Assembly (NCBI GenBank): GCA_025464915.1
Contig: JAODNF010000206.1
Span: 1 to 15,018, forward strand
Direction: 5' to 3'
DNA from: Frankiales bacterium
GTDB taxonomy: Bacteria > Actinomycetota > Actinomycetes > Mycobacteriales > SCTD01
DNA: 15,018 bases
The position numbers were made by a program, and so were the translations under genes. The notes under the pieces were generated by a model, which was given only the letters and a program-made list of their open reading frames with translations, did no database searches and had not been told where the DNA came from. Shown here piece after piece: positions 1-7,900 of the stretch (position 1 is its first letter; the number at the start of each line of letters is the position of its first letter).

Positions 1-1756
1 CGGAGACCTCCCACACCTCCACCGCGGGATAGGCGGTGTCGAGGCCGTCGTCGCTCACGACGGCGCGCTGCTTGGCCTGGCCGCCAGTCTTCGGGCCGAA
101 CGAGGCCACCCGCGTCAGGCCGGGCGATCCGGTGAGGGCCTCGTGCACGAGCACCGGGCGCGGCGCACCGGTGCGTGCCGGGTCCAGGTCGTTGCTGACG
201 ACGAGGTAGTGCACGCCCGACCGCGCGAGAACGGGCGCGAGGGCCTGCGAGCCGAGACCTGTCTCCAGCCGGTTCTCGACGGCGTCGAGCAGCCTGGTGA
301 GGCCTGGTGACCCGAGCGGCACGGCGTCGCGGACCACCCAGTCCGTCGTCGTGAGCGCCTGCAGCGGGTTGTCCAGCGGTCGACCCCACTGGAACTCGCC
401 GAAGCTCGCCGCCGGGACGACGAGAGCACGCCCGGTGGCGTCGTGGTCATCGAGCCAGGCACCGGTCTGCTGCCACCAGGAGGGCAGCTCGTCGTACCCG
501 CCCGTCGGCACCAGTTGCCCTGCCAGCGCTGGGATCGCGGACCCGATGAGGGCCACCGTCGTGGCTCCGGTGACGACCCTGCGCAGCTCGACGCTCGGGA
601 ACCGGGAGAGCAGGTGGCACAGGCCGAGAGCCAGCGGCAGCCGAACGAGGGCGTCGAACTTGTGGATGTTGCGGAAGGGCGCGAGCGTGCCGTCGAGCAG
701 GTGCTGCAGGCCGGACACGGCGGGTCCGTCGAGGGGCCCGGCGTGCGCCGCGCACATCGCGATCAGGCCGATGGCGGCGACGGTGACCAGGCGTCCCTGC
801 GCAGGCATGCGGCGGCGGACAAGCCCGACCAGGCACAGCCCGGCCAGGACCGCGGTGTTGAGGATGGCGACGGAGTTGGTGACGAGGGTCCAGCCGGAGC
901 GCCACCAGGGGCCACCGCCGGTCGCGACGTATCCGAGCCAGTGAGACGTCCCGCGCAGCACCTCCCCGGGGGACGTCGTGCTGGTCGTCGTTGCCGCGGT
1001 CTCGATGTAGTTCAGGAAGTTCGGGCTGTACCTGCCCTGGAGCAGCAGCGGCACGAACCACCAGGTGATAGCGAGCCCGACGCAGACCGACCACCACAGC
1101 GCGAGCCGACGACCGCTCCCACGACGCAGTCCGGGTACGAGCCAGAGCGCGGGCAGCGGGAGCAGCGCGAGGACAGCCGTCGCGTTGACCGCGCCCATGC
1201 ACAGCACCGCCACGCCCGACCGGGCGGCCGCGCGCCGAGGTCTGTCCTCGCCCCGGATCAGGGGCAGCAGCACCCAGGGGAGAACGGCGAAGGGCAGGAT
1301 CTCGGAGGAGTTGCCACCGACCTCGGTGAGCACCCGAGGCGCCAGGGCGTACGCGAGACCGCCGAGCACCTGCGTGGTGTGGGTGCCGAGGGCGAGGCGG
1401 CCACCGAGGCGGACGACACCGAGGAAGGCCGTGACCAGGAGCAGCGCCATCCAGAGCCGCTGCACCACCCAACCCGGGAGGCCGATCTCGTACCCGACCC
1501 AGTGGAACAGGCCCATCGGGAACAGGTACCCGTAGGCCTGGTTCTGCAGCTGCCCCCCGGCAGAGCTCGGGTTCCAGAGGTCGAGCGCACGGTGCAGGAA
1601 GCGGCCAGGATCGGCCGTCAGGTCGAGCTTGGTGTCGTTGCCGATCAGCCCTGCGCTCTGGTGGAAGGCCGTGACGACCAGGAGCAGCGAGACGGCGAGC
1701 AGCCGCAACCGCACCACCGGGCGAGGCGGGTCCACCACCTCGACGGTCGACGGCAC
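1..1756 (-). CDS. AftD-like alpha-(1->3)-arabinofuranosyltransferase, C-terminus cut by the window edge
   Basis: The frame is open from a GTG at 1756 to base 1 without a stop, giving 585 visible residues. It aligns by eye along its whole length with the complete 1351-aa enzyme at 4973-9028. Shared landmarks are the first extracytoplasmic loop with Asp41 (GNDTKLDLT), the LHRALDLW and YGYLFPMG stretches, FRNIHKFD (361-368; FRNIYKLD at 358-365 in the other copy), and the WGRP...TDWVVRD segment. The N-terminal half is polytopic, with a first membrane segment at about residues 16-33. By family knowledge (DUF3367/AftD, GT-C fold) it would move arabinofuranose from a lipid-linked donor onto an envelope glycan outside the membrane. 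The cut falls where the paralog enters its long extracytoplasmic beta-rich region. GTG 1756 is preferred over GTG 1765 because a TAGCGT hexamer (1764-1769) ends 7 nt before it; no Shine-Dalgarno is visible. Its exact acceptor is unknown, and being a paralog it may not do the same job as the other copy. Confidence 0.85.
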   Translation of the reverse strand, partial: MPSTVEVVDPPRPVVRLRLLAVSLLLVVTAFHQSAGLIGNDTKLDLTADPGRFLHRALDLWNPSSAGGQLQNQAYGYLFPMGLFHWVGYEIGLPGWVVQRLWMALLLVTAFLGVVRLGGRLALGTHTTQVLGGLAYALAPRVLTEVGGNSSEILPFAVLPWVLLPLIRGEDRPRRAAARSGVAVLCMGAVNATAVLALLPLPALWLVPGLRRGSGRRLALWWSVCVGLAITWWFVPLLLQGRYSPNFLNYIETAATTTSTTSPGEVLRGTSHWLGYVATGGGPWWRSGWTLVTNSVAILNTAVLAGLCLVGLVRRRMPAQGRLVTVAAIGLIAMCAAHAGPLDGPAVSGLQHLLDGTLAPFRNIHKFDALVRLPLALGLCHLLSRFPSVELRRVVTGATTVALIGSAIPALAGQLVPTGGYDELPSWWQQTGAWLDDHDATGRALVVPAASFGEFQWGRPLDNPLQALTTTDWVVRDAVPLGSPGLTRLLDAVENRLETGLGSQALAPVLARSGVHYLVVSNDLDPARTGAPRPVLVHEALTGSPGLTRVASFGPKTGGQAKQRAVVSDDGLDTAYPAVEVWEVS

Positions 1757-1805
1757 GCCTCGCACGCTATCTGGTGACCCTGGTCGAGCCTCTACATTGC
1801 AGCTC
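1757..1805. promoter_or_regulatory. Divergent promoter region between AftD-like gene and methyltransferase
   Basis: Only 49 bp separate the two start codons. On the plus strand TACATT (1793-1798) ends 7 nt before ATG 1806. On the minus strand TAGCGT (1769-1764) ends 7 nt before GTG 1756. Both fit the TANNNT -10 pattern at the spacing expected when transcription starts at the initiation codon. Neither gene has a convincing Shine-Dalgarno and no good -35 is visible for either. The -10 calls are inferred from position and pattern. Confidence 0.5.
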
Positions 1806-2540
1806 ATGAGCCTGGACGACCTCCGTCGCGACTGGACGACCCTCGGGGAGCAGGACCCGTTGTGGGCGGTCTACGTCGCGCCGGGGAAGAAGGGCGGCGG
1901 CTGGGACGTCGACGAGTTCTACGCCACCGGGCAGCGGGAGGTGGATGCCTCCCTCTCCCACGCCTCCGAGCTGGGGCTGACCGAGGTGCGCGGCACCGCA
2001 CTGGACTTCGGCTGCGGAGCCGGCCGGCTCACGGCTGCCCTGTCAAGGGCCTTCGCCAGGGTCGTCTCGGTCGACATTGCGCCCTCGATGGTTTCGGAGG
2101 CCAAGCGCCTGGGCCGGTGCGGCGACAACGTGACCTTCGTGCTCAACGACAGGAGCGACCTGTCGTTCCAGCCCGACGGCAGTGTCGACCTCGTCTACTC
2201 CAGCCTCGTCCTGCAGCACATGCCGGCCGACCTCGCCGCCGGCTACCTCGCGGAGTTCGGCCGGGTCCTGACGACCAACGGCGCCGCGATCATCCAGGTC
2301 GCCACTCGCGCGACCCCCTCAGTGCGCGGCCAGCTGTTCCGGCTGCTGCCACCCCGCGTCGTCGGGGGCCTGCAGAAGACCTTCCTGAAGTACCCCGCTC
2401 CGATGCTCATGACCGCCATGCCGCGTTCCGACGTGGAGCGCGCCCTCGCGGGCTCCGACCTCCGCGTCGTGGAGGCTGTCGAGGAGACGATCTACGGCGG
2501 GCACTTCGTCACCACCCGGTACTTCCTCGCCAAGGACTGA
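1806..2540 (+). CDS. Class I SAM-dependent methyltransferase
   Basis: A 244-aa soluble protein. The Rossmann motif I is ALDFGCGAGRLT (65-76), followed by the acidic end of beta-2 at SVDIAPSMV (Asp90), then VLNDRSDL (112-119) and VDLVYSSLVLQHM (127-139). This is the standard order of the Methyltransf_11/25 group. The C-terminal half has a hydrophobic, basic stretch (about 177-205) that could form a substrate lid or touch the membrane. The substrate cannot be read from sequence. It diverges from an AftD-like gene over 49 bp, which suggests methylation of an envelope sugar or lipid carrier, but that is inference from context. The frame stays open upstream to 1629, but that part is antisense to the AftD-like gene. 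ATG 1806 is chosen because the protein similarity begins there and a TACATT -10-like hexamer ends 7 nt before it. Confidence 0.85.
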   Translation: MSLDDLRRDWTTLGEQDPLWAVYVAPGKKGGGWDVDEFYATGQREVDASLSHASELGLTEVRGTALDFGCGAGRLTAALSRAFARVVSVDIAPSMVSEAKRLGRCGDNVTFVLNDRSDLSFQPDGSVDLVYSSLVLQHMPADLAAGYLAEFGRVLTTNGAAIIQVATRATPSVRGQLFRLLPPRVVGGLQKTFLKYPAPMLMTAMPRSDVERALAGSDLRVVEAVEETIYGGHFVTTRYFLAKD

Positions 2541-2578
2541 CGCGCCCGTGGAGGCCCGGGCAGCAGCGATGAGTACTG

Positions 2579-2621
2579 CCGCTGTCGGCCGTCCACCTCA
2601 GCACAGCACGGACGGCAGCGG
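2579..2621 (+). promoter_or_regulatory. Stem-loop abutting the ribosome binding site of the SCO6745-family gene
   Basis: The left arm is CCGCTG (2579-2584) plus CCGTCC (2589-2594), separated by a 4-nt TCGG bulge. It pairs with the continuous right arm GGACGGCAGCGG (2610-2621) across a 15-nt loop. The last base of the right arm is the first base of the GGAGG ribosome binding site (2621-2625), which lies 8 nt before ATG 2634. There is no U-tract, so a classical intrinsic terminator is unlikely. It may shape translation or 3'-end stability of the upstream methyltransferase message. Confidence 0.35.
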
Positions 2622-2633
2622 GAGGATGGGCCC

Positions 2634-3458
2634 ATGAGTGCGCTGGCTCGCAGGATGTTCGAGCTCGTCGAGCCGATCGGGATGATCCCCTACTCGGCCG
2701 ACGAGTCGAACGAGGCGATGTTCTCCCTGGGGTTCAGCAACTACTGGGACACCTACTTCGCCGGACGGGCCGCCCCGTTGGGCCTCGTGCCGGCTGAGGT
2801 CGTTGACGCGGTCTTCTACAACTTCGCTCCTGGCGAGGTCGCCCGGCACATCCCGAAGGTCTGGAGCACGACGACGCCGGAGGCGGCGATCGCCGCGCGG
2901 CAGTCGGGCTGCGCCAGGGCGCTTCGCAACGTCCTCGGCGACCGGCTCGACACACCCGAGAGCGCGCGGGCCGTCGACCTGCTGCTGAAGGCAGCGACCA
3001 CCGCGCCCGTCGAGGGCCGTCCGATGTACGCCGCACTGCTCGCGCTGCCGGCGCCCGAAGACCTGGCAGGTCGCCTCTTCCACGCGGCATCACTGCTGCG
3101 AGAGCACCGCGGCGACGGGCATGTGACGGCGCTGATGGCCGAGGGCGTCGGGCGGCTCGAGTGCCACGCACTGTTCGCGCTGGCGATGGACCTGCCGGCC
3201 GAGAGGTTCGGCCGCATCCACCACCTGCCGGCAGCGCAGCTCGCCACCGTGACCGGCGGGATGCGCGACCGCGGCCTCATCGGGGCGGACGGCTGGCTCA
3301 GCGAGGCGGGGCGCGCCGTCCACGAGCGCGTGGAGGCGCAGACCGACGTGCTGGCGGCCGCGCCCTACGACTGCCTGACCTCCGAGGAGCAGGGCGAGCT
3401 CATCGCCGCGCTCGAGCCGCTCGCGGAGCTGCTGGTGGCAGCCCAGGACTCCGGCTGA
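2634..3458 (+). CDS. SCO6745-family protein (C-terminal winged-helix-like domain)
   Basis: A 274-aa, mainly helical soluble protein. It carries the signatures I associate with the actinobacterial SCO6745 family: NYWDTYFAGRAAPLG (36-50), VFYNFAPGEVARHIPKVW (60-77) and LLREHRGDGHV (154-164). The C-terminal part (about 190-250) looks like a winged-helix fold, including LATVTGGMRDRGLIGADGWL (203-222). The family has no established biochemical role that I know of; DNA or ligand binding is plausible. The start ATG 2634 has a good GGAGG Shine-Dalgarno 8 nt upstream. It follows the methyltransferase by 93 bp, so cotranscription is possible but not shown. Its stop is 3 bp from the stop of the convergent SRPBCC gene, with no visible terminator between them. 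Confidence 0.75.
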   Translation: MSALARRMFELVEPIGMIPYSADESNEAMFSLGFSNYWDTYFAGRAAPLGLVPAEVVDAVFYNFAPGEVARHIPKVWSTTTPEAAIAARQSGCARALRNVLGDRLDTPESARAVDLLLKAATTAPVEGRPMYAALLALPAPEDLAGRLFHAASLLREHRGDGHVTALMAEGVGRLECHALFALAMDLPAERFGRIHHLPAAQLATVTGGMRDRGLIGADGWLSEAGRAVHERVEAQTDVLAAAPYDCLTSEEQGELIAALEPLAELLVAAQDSG

Positions 3459-3461
3459 CCG

Positions 3462-3923
3462 TCAGGACAGGTAGCGGGCCAGCTGCTCGATGATGCCGAG
3501 GGTCCCCTTCTCGCGGTTCGGGCCGTCGGCCCAGTACTGGTCGAAGAACACGCCGTGCTCGACGTGCGTGTAGCGGGTGCCGTCGGCGATCGGCTCGAAC
3601 TCGAACGAGGCGACGGAGGTGGACATGTGCACCCCGTCGAGCCACATGTCGTAGGTCGTCACGATGCGGTCGTGCTCGATGATGTCGGTGTAGGTCGCGA
3701 CGTAGCGCGAGACCGGACCGTCGTGGAACGTGCCCTCGGCGATGTCGACGCCGCCGACCCTGAAGTCGAAGGCCCACTCGCCGTGCGTCATCGCCTCGCC
3801 CGCGCCCCACCAGCTGAGCTTCTCCTTCTCGTCGGCGAACGCGTTCCAGACCCGCTCGACGGGTGCCGGGTAGTCGCGGCTCAGGGTGAAGCCGGAACGG
3901 GCCAGGCGGCGCTCGACCGTCAT
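3462..3923 (-). CDS. SRPBCC / AHSA1-like domain protein
   Basis: A 153-aa protein of the START-like helix-grip fold. It opens with the typical beta-1/alpha-1 signature FTLSRDYPAPVERVWNAFAD (12-31), then LSWWG (36-40), central strands ending in IVTTYDMW (87-94), and the C-terminal helix GTLGIIEQLARYL (140-152). Length and order match the Aha1-C/SRPBCC small proteins, which bind hydrophobic ligands; many have no known ligand. The start ATG 3923 overlaps the TGA of the upstream dihydrofolate-reductase-like gene as ATGA, so translation is probably coupled. It is the last gene of the ArsR-led operon. ArsR-SRPBCC neighbours are a common bacterial arrangement, supporting a regulated small-molecule response of unknown trigger. 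The frame is open further upstream, but that part is antisense-like shadow inside the neighbouring gene. Confidence 0.88.
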   Translation of the reverse strand: MTVERRLARSGFTLSRDYPAPVERVWNAFADEKEKLSWWGAGEAMTHGEWAFDFRVGGVDIAEGTFHDGPVSRYVATYTDIIEHDRIVTTYDMWLDGVHMSTSVASFEFEPIADGTRYTHVEHGVFFDQYWADGPNREKGTLGIIEQLARYLS

Positions 3924-4573
3924 GCCGACGCTTTGCGGGTGAAGGTCACGTGGATGGTGCCGCTGTCGGCCACCTCGGACGTCACGTCGTGCGTCCCCTC
4001 GAGACCGCGCAGGTCCTCCCACACGCGGTGGCCCCGGCCGAGCAGGATCGGTGCGACGCCCACGTGGAGGTCGTCGACGAGGCCGGCGCACAGGAACTCG
4101 CGGGCCGTGCTGATCCCCCCGCCGACGCGTACGTCCCGGTCACCCGCCGACCGCTTGGCCTCCGCGAGGACGTCCGTGATCTCCGCACTGCGGAAGTGGA
4201 ACGTCGTGCTTCCGACAGGTAGCGGCGGACGTGGCGCCGTGTGCGTGAGCACGAAGACGTCGTAGCCGAACGGCGGCTCGTCCCCCCACCAGCCCTTCCA
4301 GTCCGGGTCGTCCGGAAAGCTGTGCAGCCCGAACATGGCGGCCCCCATGATCTCCGCGCCGATGCCCTCGTTGTGCCCCGCCGCGAACGCGTCGTCGAGC
4401 CCCGTCGTACCCGCCGCGCTCGTGTCACCCAGGACGCGCCGGCGGAACGTGCGCGTCGCGGCGTAGGCCGCCGTGAGCGGGCCCCAGTCCTCCCCCATCG
4501 GGTTCTCGGAGCCGTCGGGCGCGGCGGTGTAGCCGTCCAGCGAGCTGAAGAGGTCGATGCGTACGCGGTTCAT
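3920..4573 (-). CDS. RibD_C / dihydrofolate-reductase family protein
   Basis: A 217-aa protein with the DHFR-like fold used by RibD C-terminal domains and the YyaP/YwjB group. The N-terminal strand and loop are VRIDLFSSLDGYTA (4-17). The dinucleotide-binding glycine motif is DVRVGGGISTAREFLCAGLVDDL (147-169), followed by the family hallmark VAPILLGRGHRVWE (173-186). These proteins use NADPH-type cofactors. This one is most likely an orphan reductase rather than a true folate or riboflavin enzyme, because it lacks the deaminase half of RibD and has no rib neighbours. ATG 4573 follows the ArsR stop by one base, with AAGGA 8 nt upstream. The 3' end overlaps the next gene by 4 nt. Substrate unknown. 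Confidence 0.87.
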   Translation of the reverse strand: MNRVRIDLFSSLDGYTAAPDGSENPMGEDWGPLTAAYAATRTFRRRVLGDTSAAGTTGLDDAFAAGHNEGIGAEIMGAAMFGLHSFPDDPDWKGWWGDEPPFGYDVFVLTHTAPRPPLPVGSTTFHFRSAEITDVLAEAKRSAGDRDVRVGGGISTAREFLCAGLVDDLHVGVAPILLGRGHRVWEDLRGLEGTHDVTSEVADSGTIHVTFTRKASA

Positions 4574-4574
4574 G

Positions 4575-4913
4575 TCAGGTGTCCTTCGGGGCAGTGCGGG
4601 TGAGGTGGATGCCGAGCCGGTCGGCGGAGTGCTCAGCGGGAGTCCGCTGCTGGCTGAGCCAGAGGTGTACGACGTCGAGCGCGCCGGGTCGCAGGCTCAC
4701 GGTCCGGACCCGTCCGTGCTTCTCGGACGTGACCACCCCCGCGTCCTCGAGAACGCGCAGGTGCTGCATGAGCGAGGGAAGTGCCATCGCGAACGGTGCG
4801 GCGAGCTCCGACACCACAGCCGGCGACAGCGCGAGCCGCTCGACGACCGCGCGTCGCGTCGGATCGGCGAGCGCGCGGAGCACCGCGTCGATCTCGTCGT
4901 GATACCTAGGCAC
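4575..4913 (-). CDS. ArsR-type winged-helix regulator without cysteines
   Basis: A 112-aa winged-helix repressor. VLRALADPTRRAVVERLAL (11-29) is the canonical ArsR opening. The recognition region is SLMQHLRVLEDAGVVTSEKH (47-66) and the wing is GRVRTVSLRP (67-76). No cysteine occurs anywhere in the protein, so it cannot be a thiolate metal sensor of the ArsR/SmtB type. It belongs with the small-molecule or constitutive ArsR relatives paired with SRPBCC proteins. It heads a three-gene operon with tight joins (1-nt gap, then a 4-nt overlap). GTG 4913 is chosen because a TTGACG-17-AATAGT promoter places transcription at that codon; the longer frame to 4949 would start inside the -35. A palindrome over the start codon suggests autorepression. 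Confidence 0.88.
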   Translation of the reverse strand: MPRYHDEIDAVLRALADPTRRAVVERLALSPAVVSELAAPFAMALPSLMQHLRVLEDAGVVTSEKHGRVRTVSLRPGALDVVHLWLSQQRTPAEHSADRLGIHLTRTAPKDT

Positions 4914-4920
4914 ATGCCTA
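4907..4920. promoter_or_regulatory. Palindrome over the ArsR start codon, candidate operator
   Basis: TAGGCA (4907-4912) and TGCCTA (4915-4920) form a perfect 6-bp inverted repeat around CA. It lies immediately downstream of the -10 hexamer and includes the predicted transcription start and GTG 4913. A homodimeric ArsR protein bound here would block initiation, so this is the most likely autoregulatory site. The sequence is seen directly; the binding is inferred. Confidence 0.5.
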
Positions 4921-4949
4921 ACTATTGCGAGTGGTGCCGCGCCCGTCAA
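4921..4949 (-). promoter_or_regulatory. Sigma-70-type promoter of the ArsR operon
   Basis: Read on the minus strand, TTGACG (4949-4944) matches the -35 consensus at 5 of 6. A 17-nt spacer follows, then AATAGT (4926-4921), a 4 of 6 match to TATAAT, with 7 nt to GTG 4913. It is the only promoter in the window where both elements and their spacing are convincing. The resulting mRNA would be leaderless. It sits in the short gap between the AftD stop and ArsR. Confidence 0.65.
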
Positions 4950-4972
4950 GAAGGCCGGTCCCGTCAGTCCCG

Positions 4973-7900
4973 TTACTCGTCCTGCTCAGCGAGGTCCTGA
5001 GGCGCTGACCTCGTCTCGGTGAGCAGGGCGCAGAGGGCGCCGAAGGCCAGCAGGCAGAGGGTCTGCGACGCCTGGCTGGCCTGGCCGACGAACACGGCCG
5101 TGTGCTCGTCGAGCGCGACCAGGGTGGCGACGGCCGGAAGGACCGAGACGGGCAGGGCGGTGCAGCCGCGCTTGCCGAGGCGGAGGCAAAGGACGCCGGC
5201 GACGGCGCCGATCTCGCCGGCCCAGCTGCCGACGACAGCAGCACCGGCGATGACGAGCACGGTGAGGAGCAGCGGGTGGCTGTGCGGCACGGGGACGAGG
5301 AGCGGCTCGTGCCGGGGAGCGCGGACCGATCGGACGGCGAGGCCGAGCAGCAGCAGGGAGCTGAGCAACCCGATCAGCAGGGACCACCGGTAGGGGGTGT
5401 CAGGCGCGTAGTCGAGGTGGACCGTGCCGCCGGCGCCGTCAGGGACGATCCAGCCCTGCGCCCAGCCGTCGACCATCAGGGGGGTGAGCCGTGTGCCGGC
5501 GAGGGTGGCGTGCCAGCCGTCGCCGGCGGCCTCGGGGAGGGTGAGCAACGAGGTCGGGCCGGCGACGACGGTGACGGTGCGGTGCTCGTCGCCCCACCGC
5601 CGGACGGTGGTCTGCCGGGTCGTCGCCGGTGCAGTGGATCCCTCGAGGGTCAGGGAACGGATGCGGAACTCGAACGTTCCCAGGGCGGAGACGTGGTGGG
5701 TGCCCGCGGTGAGCGCGACCGGCCCGTCGCAGGCCTCCAGTCTCAGCGGCTGGTCCGTCAGCAGGTCGCCCACGGTTCCGACGACCTTCGTGTGGTGCGC
5801 GGTGCCGTCGATGGAGACGTCGGGACCGAAGCCGCAGACGGCACCGGTCGGCAGCGTGGGAGTCGGCGCGAGGTTCGGGACGCCGATGCCGGGGATCGTG
5901 ATCTCGGCGATGCCGAGCGGGAGGGCCGGCCCCCCTTCGAGCCCGTTGCTGGAGGTGGGCCGAGAGGTCGGGAAGGTGAGGGTGACGGTGTCGCTCATGA
6001 GGGCCGTGAAGCTCGCCCGGCCGTCTGCACCCACGACGGCGTCGCGGTCCCCCGTCCTGGCATGGACGTGGATCGCCGTCGGGAAGGATGCCCGCGGCTC
6101 GACGCCCGCCGTGAGGTCGATCTGGGTGATCGCGGTGGCCTGGGGCCAGGTCAGCGTGAGGTTCGGCTTCGAGTCGCCCGCGGCGGCGATCCAGGACGTT
6201 CTCAGGTCGCCGTCGACGGCGGCGTGGGCACCCACGGGTCCGGCGTCGAGGGCACTCGACGACACAGCTGCGAGGTGCGGGGCCAGGGGCACCGTCAGCC
6301 GCTCGATGGTGGTGCTCTGCTGAGGCAGCACCGACCCTGTGAGGTCGAGCTCGCCGGCAGTCGGTGTCGTGAACGTGCGCTGCAGGCCGCCCGTCTCGTC
6401 GCCGGTGTCAGCGGTTGTCGCGTCACAGCGGGTGACGCCGTCGCGCAGCAGGCACGGTGCGATCGGGTCCGAGGCCTTGAGGACCACGGTGGGCACCGCG
6501 CTCCCTCTCGGGAGCACGCCCCGCAGGAGGACCTCGCGCGCCGGCGTGATCCCTGGCAGGGCGAGCTCGCGGATGCCGACGACGCCGAACCTCCTGGCGT
6601 CGGCGACCGACGCCACGGTGACCCGCAAGGTCTTCCAGCGTCCCGCTGGCAGCACCAGCTGCTGCGGCTCCTCGCTCGCTGTCACGGTCTGCACGACCGA
6701 TCCCGCCTCAGTCGTGAGCCGAAGGCTCGTGATCGTCGGCCCGAACAGGGCGCGGTGCACCAGCGCGATCGCCACCAGATCGGTGTCGGACGGGGTCTCG
6801 CGGACGACCTGCAGCCACTGACCCACGGGCCGGGTCAGGGAGGCCGACCGCCAGAACGTGGAGCCGTTGCCGTCGAGTGCCGCACCGGGACCAGTGCCGC
6901 TGCTGACGGGCGAGAAGCTCTCCGGGAACGCCGAGGAGGACGACGCGGCCACACTCGTGAGTGCCGCATACGTTGCCACCGTCTCCTGCGGGGCGACGTC
7001 GCCAGGCGGCAGTAGGTCGTGCGCGGCGCGCACCTGGCGGAAGGCGTCGTCGGCGGTCAACAGCGGTCCGAGCGCGCCGTGGACGCGGCCGAACGACCGC
7101 TCCCGCCTCTGCAGCCCGTCGGTGAGCACGCGCGGTCCGGGCCAGTCCCCCACGACACCGGCGCCGACCTCGGTTGCGAGCACCGTCGGCCCGGTGACGA
7201 TGCCCTGCTCCAGCAGCGTCAGCAGGTCCTCGGGTCCGCCGGCCAGCGCGGTCACGTCGGTCAGCGGCGTGGCGCTGACCTGCGTCACCGGCTGCTCGAC
7301 CGACCACACCTCGAGGTCGGGCACGTCAGCGGCGAGTCCGCCGTCCGTGGCCAGGTCTGCTCGTACCGTCCCGCCGAACGTCGCGACCTGCTTCATCCCC
7401 GGTGAGCGGTCGAGGGCCTGCCGCACCCGGGCAGGAGGCAGCGTGCCGGAGGACTGGTGGTCGAGGTCGTTGCGCACCAGCAGCTGGTTGACGCCCATCC
7501 GCGCGAGGACCGTCGCCAGCGCCGTGGAGCCACGGCCCGTCCGCAACGCCTCCTCGATCGCGTCGACGAGCCGGGTGTTGCCCGCCTGCGTGAGCGGCAC
7601 CTGGTTGCGGACCGCCCAGTCGCTCGTGGCGAGCGCCTCGAACGGCTCGCCGATCGTGCGGCCCCACGTGTACTGCCCCGCCGTGGCCTCGGGCAGGATC
7701 AGCGTCCGCCCGGTGCCGCCGTGCTCGGCGACGTACGACGCAGCAGACCGCCACCAGGTCGGCAGGCTGTCGAACCCGGGCCCAGGGCGCAGCGTCCCGT
7801 CGACGACCGGGAGGGCTGCGAGAAGGACCGAGGCGATGGCCAGTGACGTGCCGAGCGCCCTGACCGCCAGGCGTGCGTGCCGCAGCCGTTCGACGACGTG

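Noticed and set aside
447..1472. Minus-strand frame of 341 codons in the same region
   Set aside because: It is on the same strand as the AftD-like gene but in another frame. The product is Arg/Ala/Pro-rich without motifs, whereas the true frame aligns with the second AftD.
443..1777. Plus-strand open frame of 444 codons
   Set aside because: It lies opposite the AftD-like gene, whose own frame shows family motifs over its full length. The plus-strand product is low-complexity and charged.
3440..3480. Terminator between the convergent SCO6745-family and SRPBCC genes
   Set aside because: Only 3 bp separate the stops and I see no convincing stem with a U-run.
5102..7015. Plus-strand open frame of 637 codons
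   Set aside because: It is fully antisense to aftD, rich in Gly/Arg/Asp/Glu low-complexity sequence with no recognisable domain, and is the usual high-GC shadow of a true frame.
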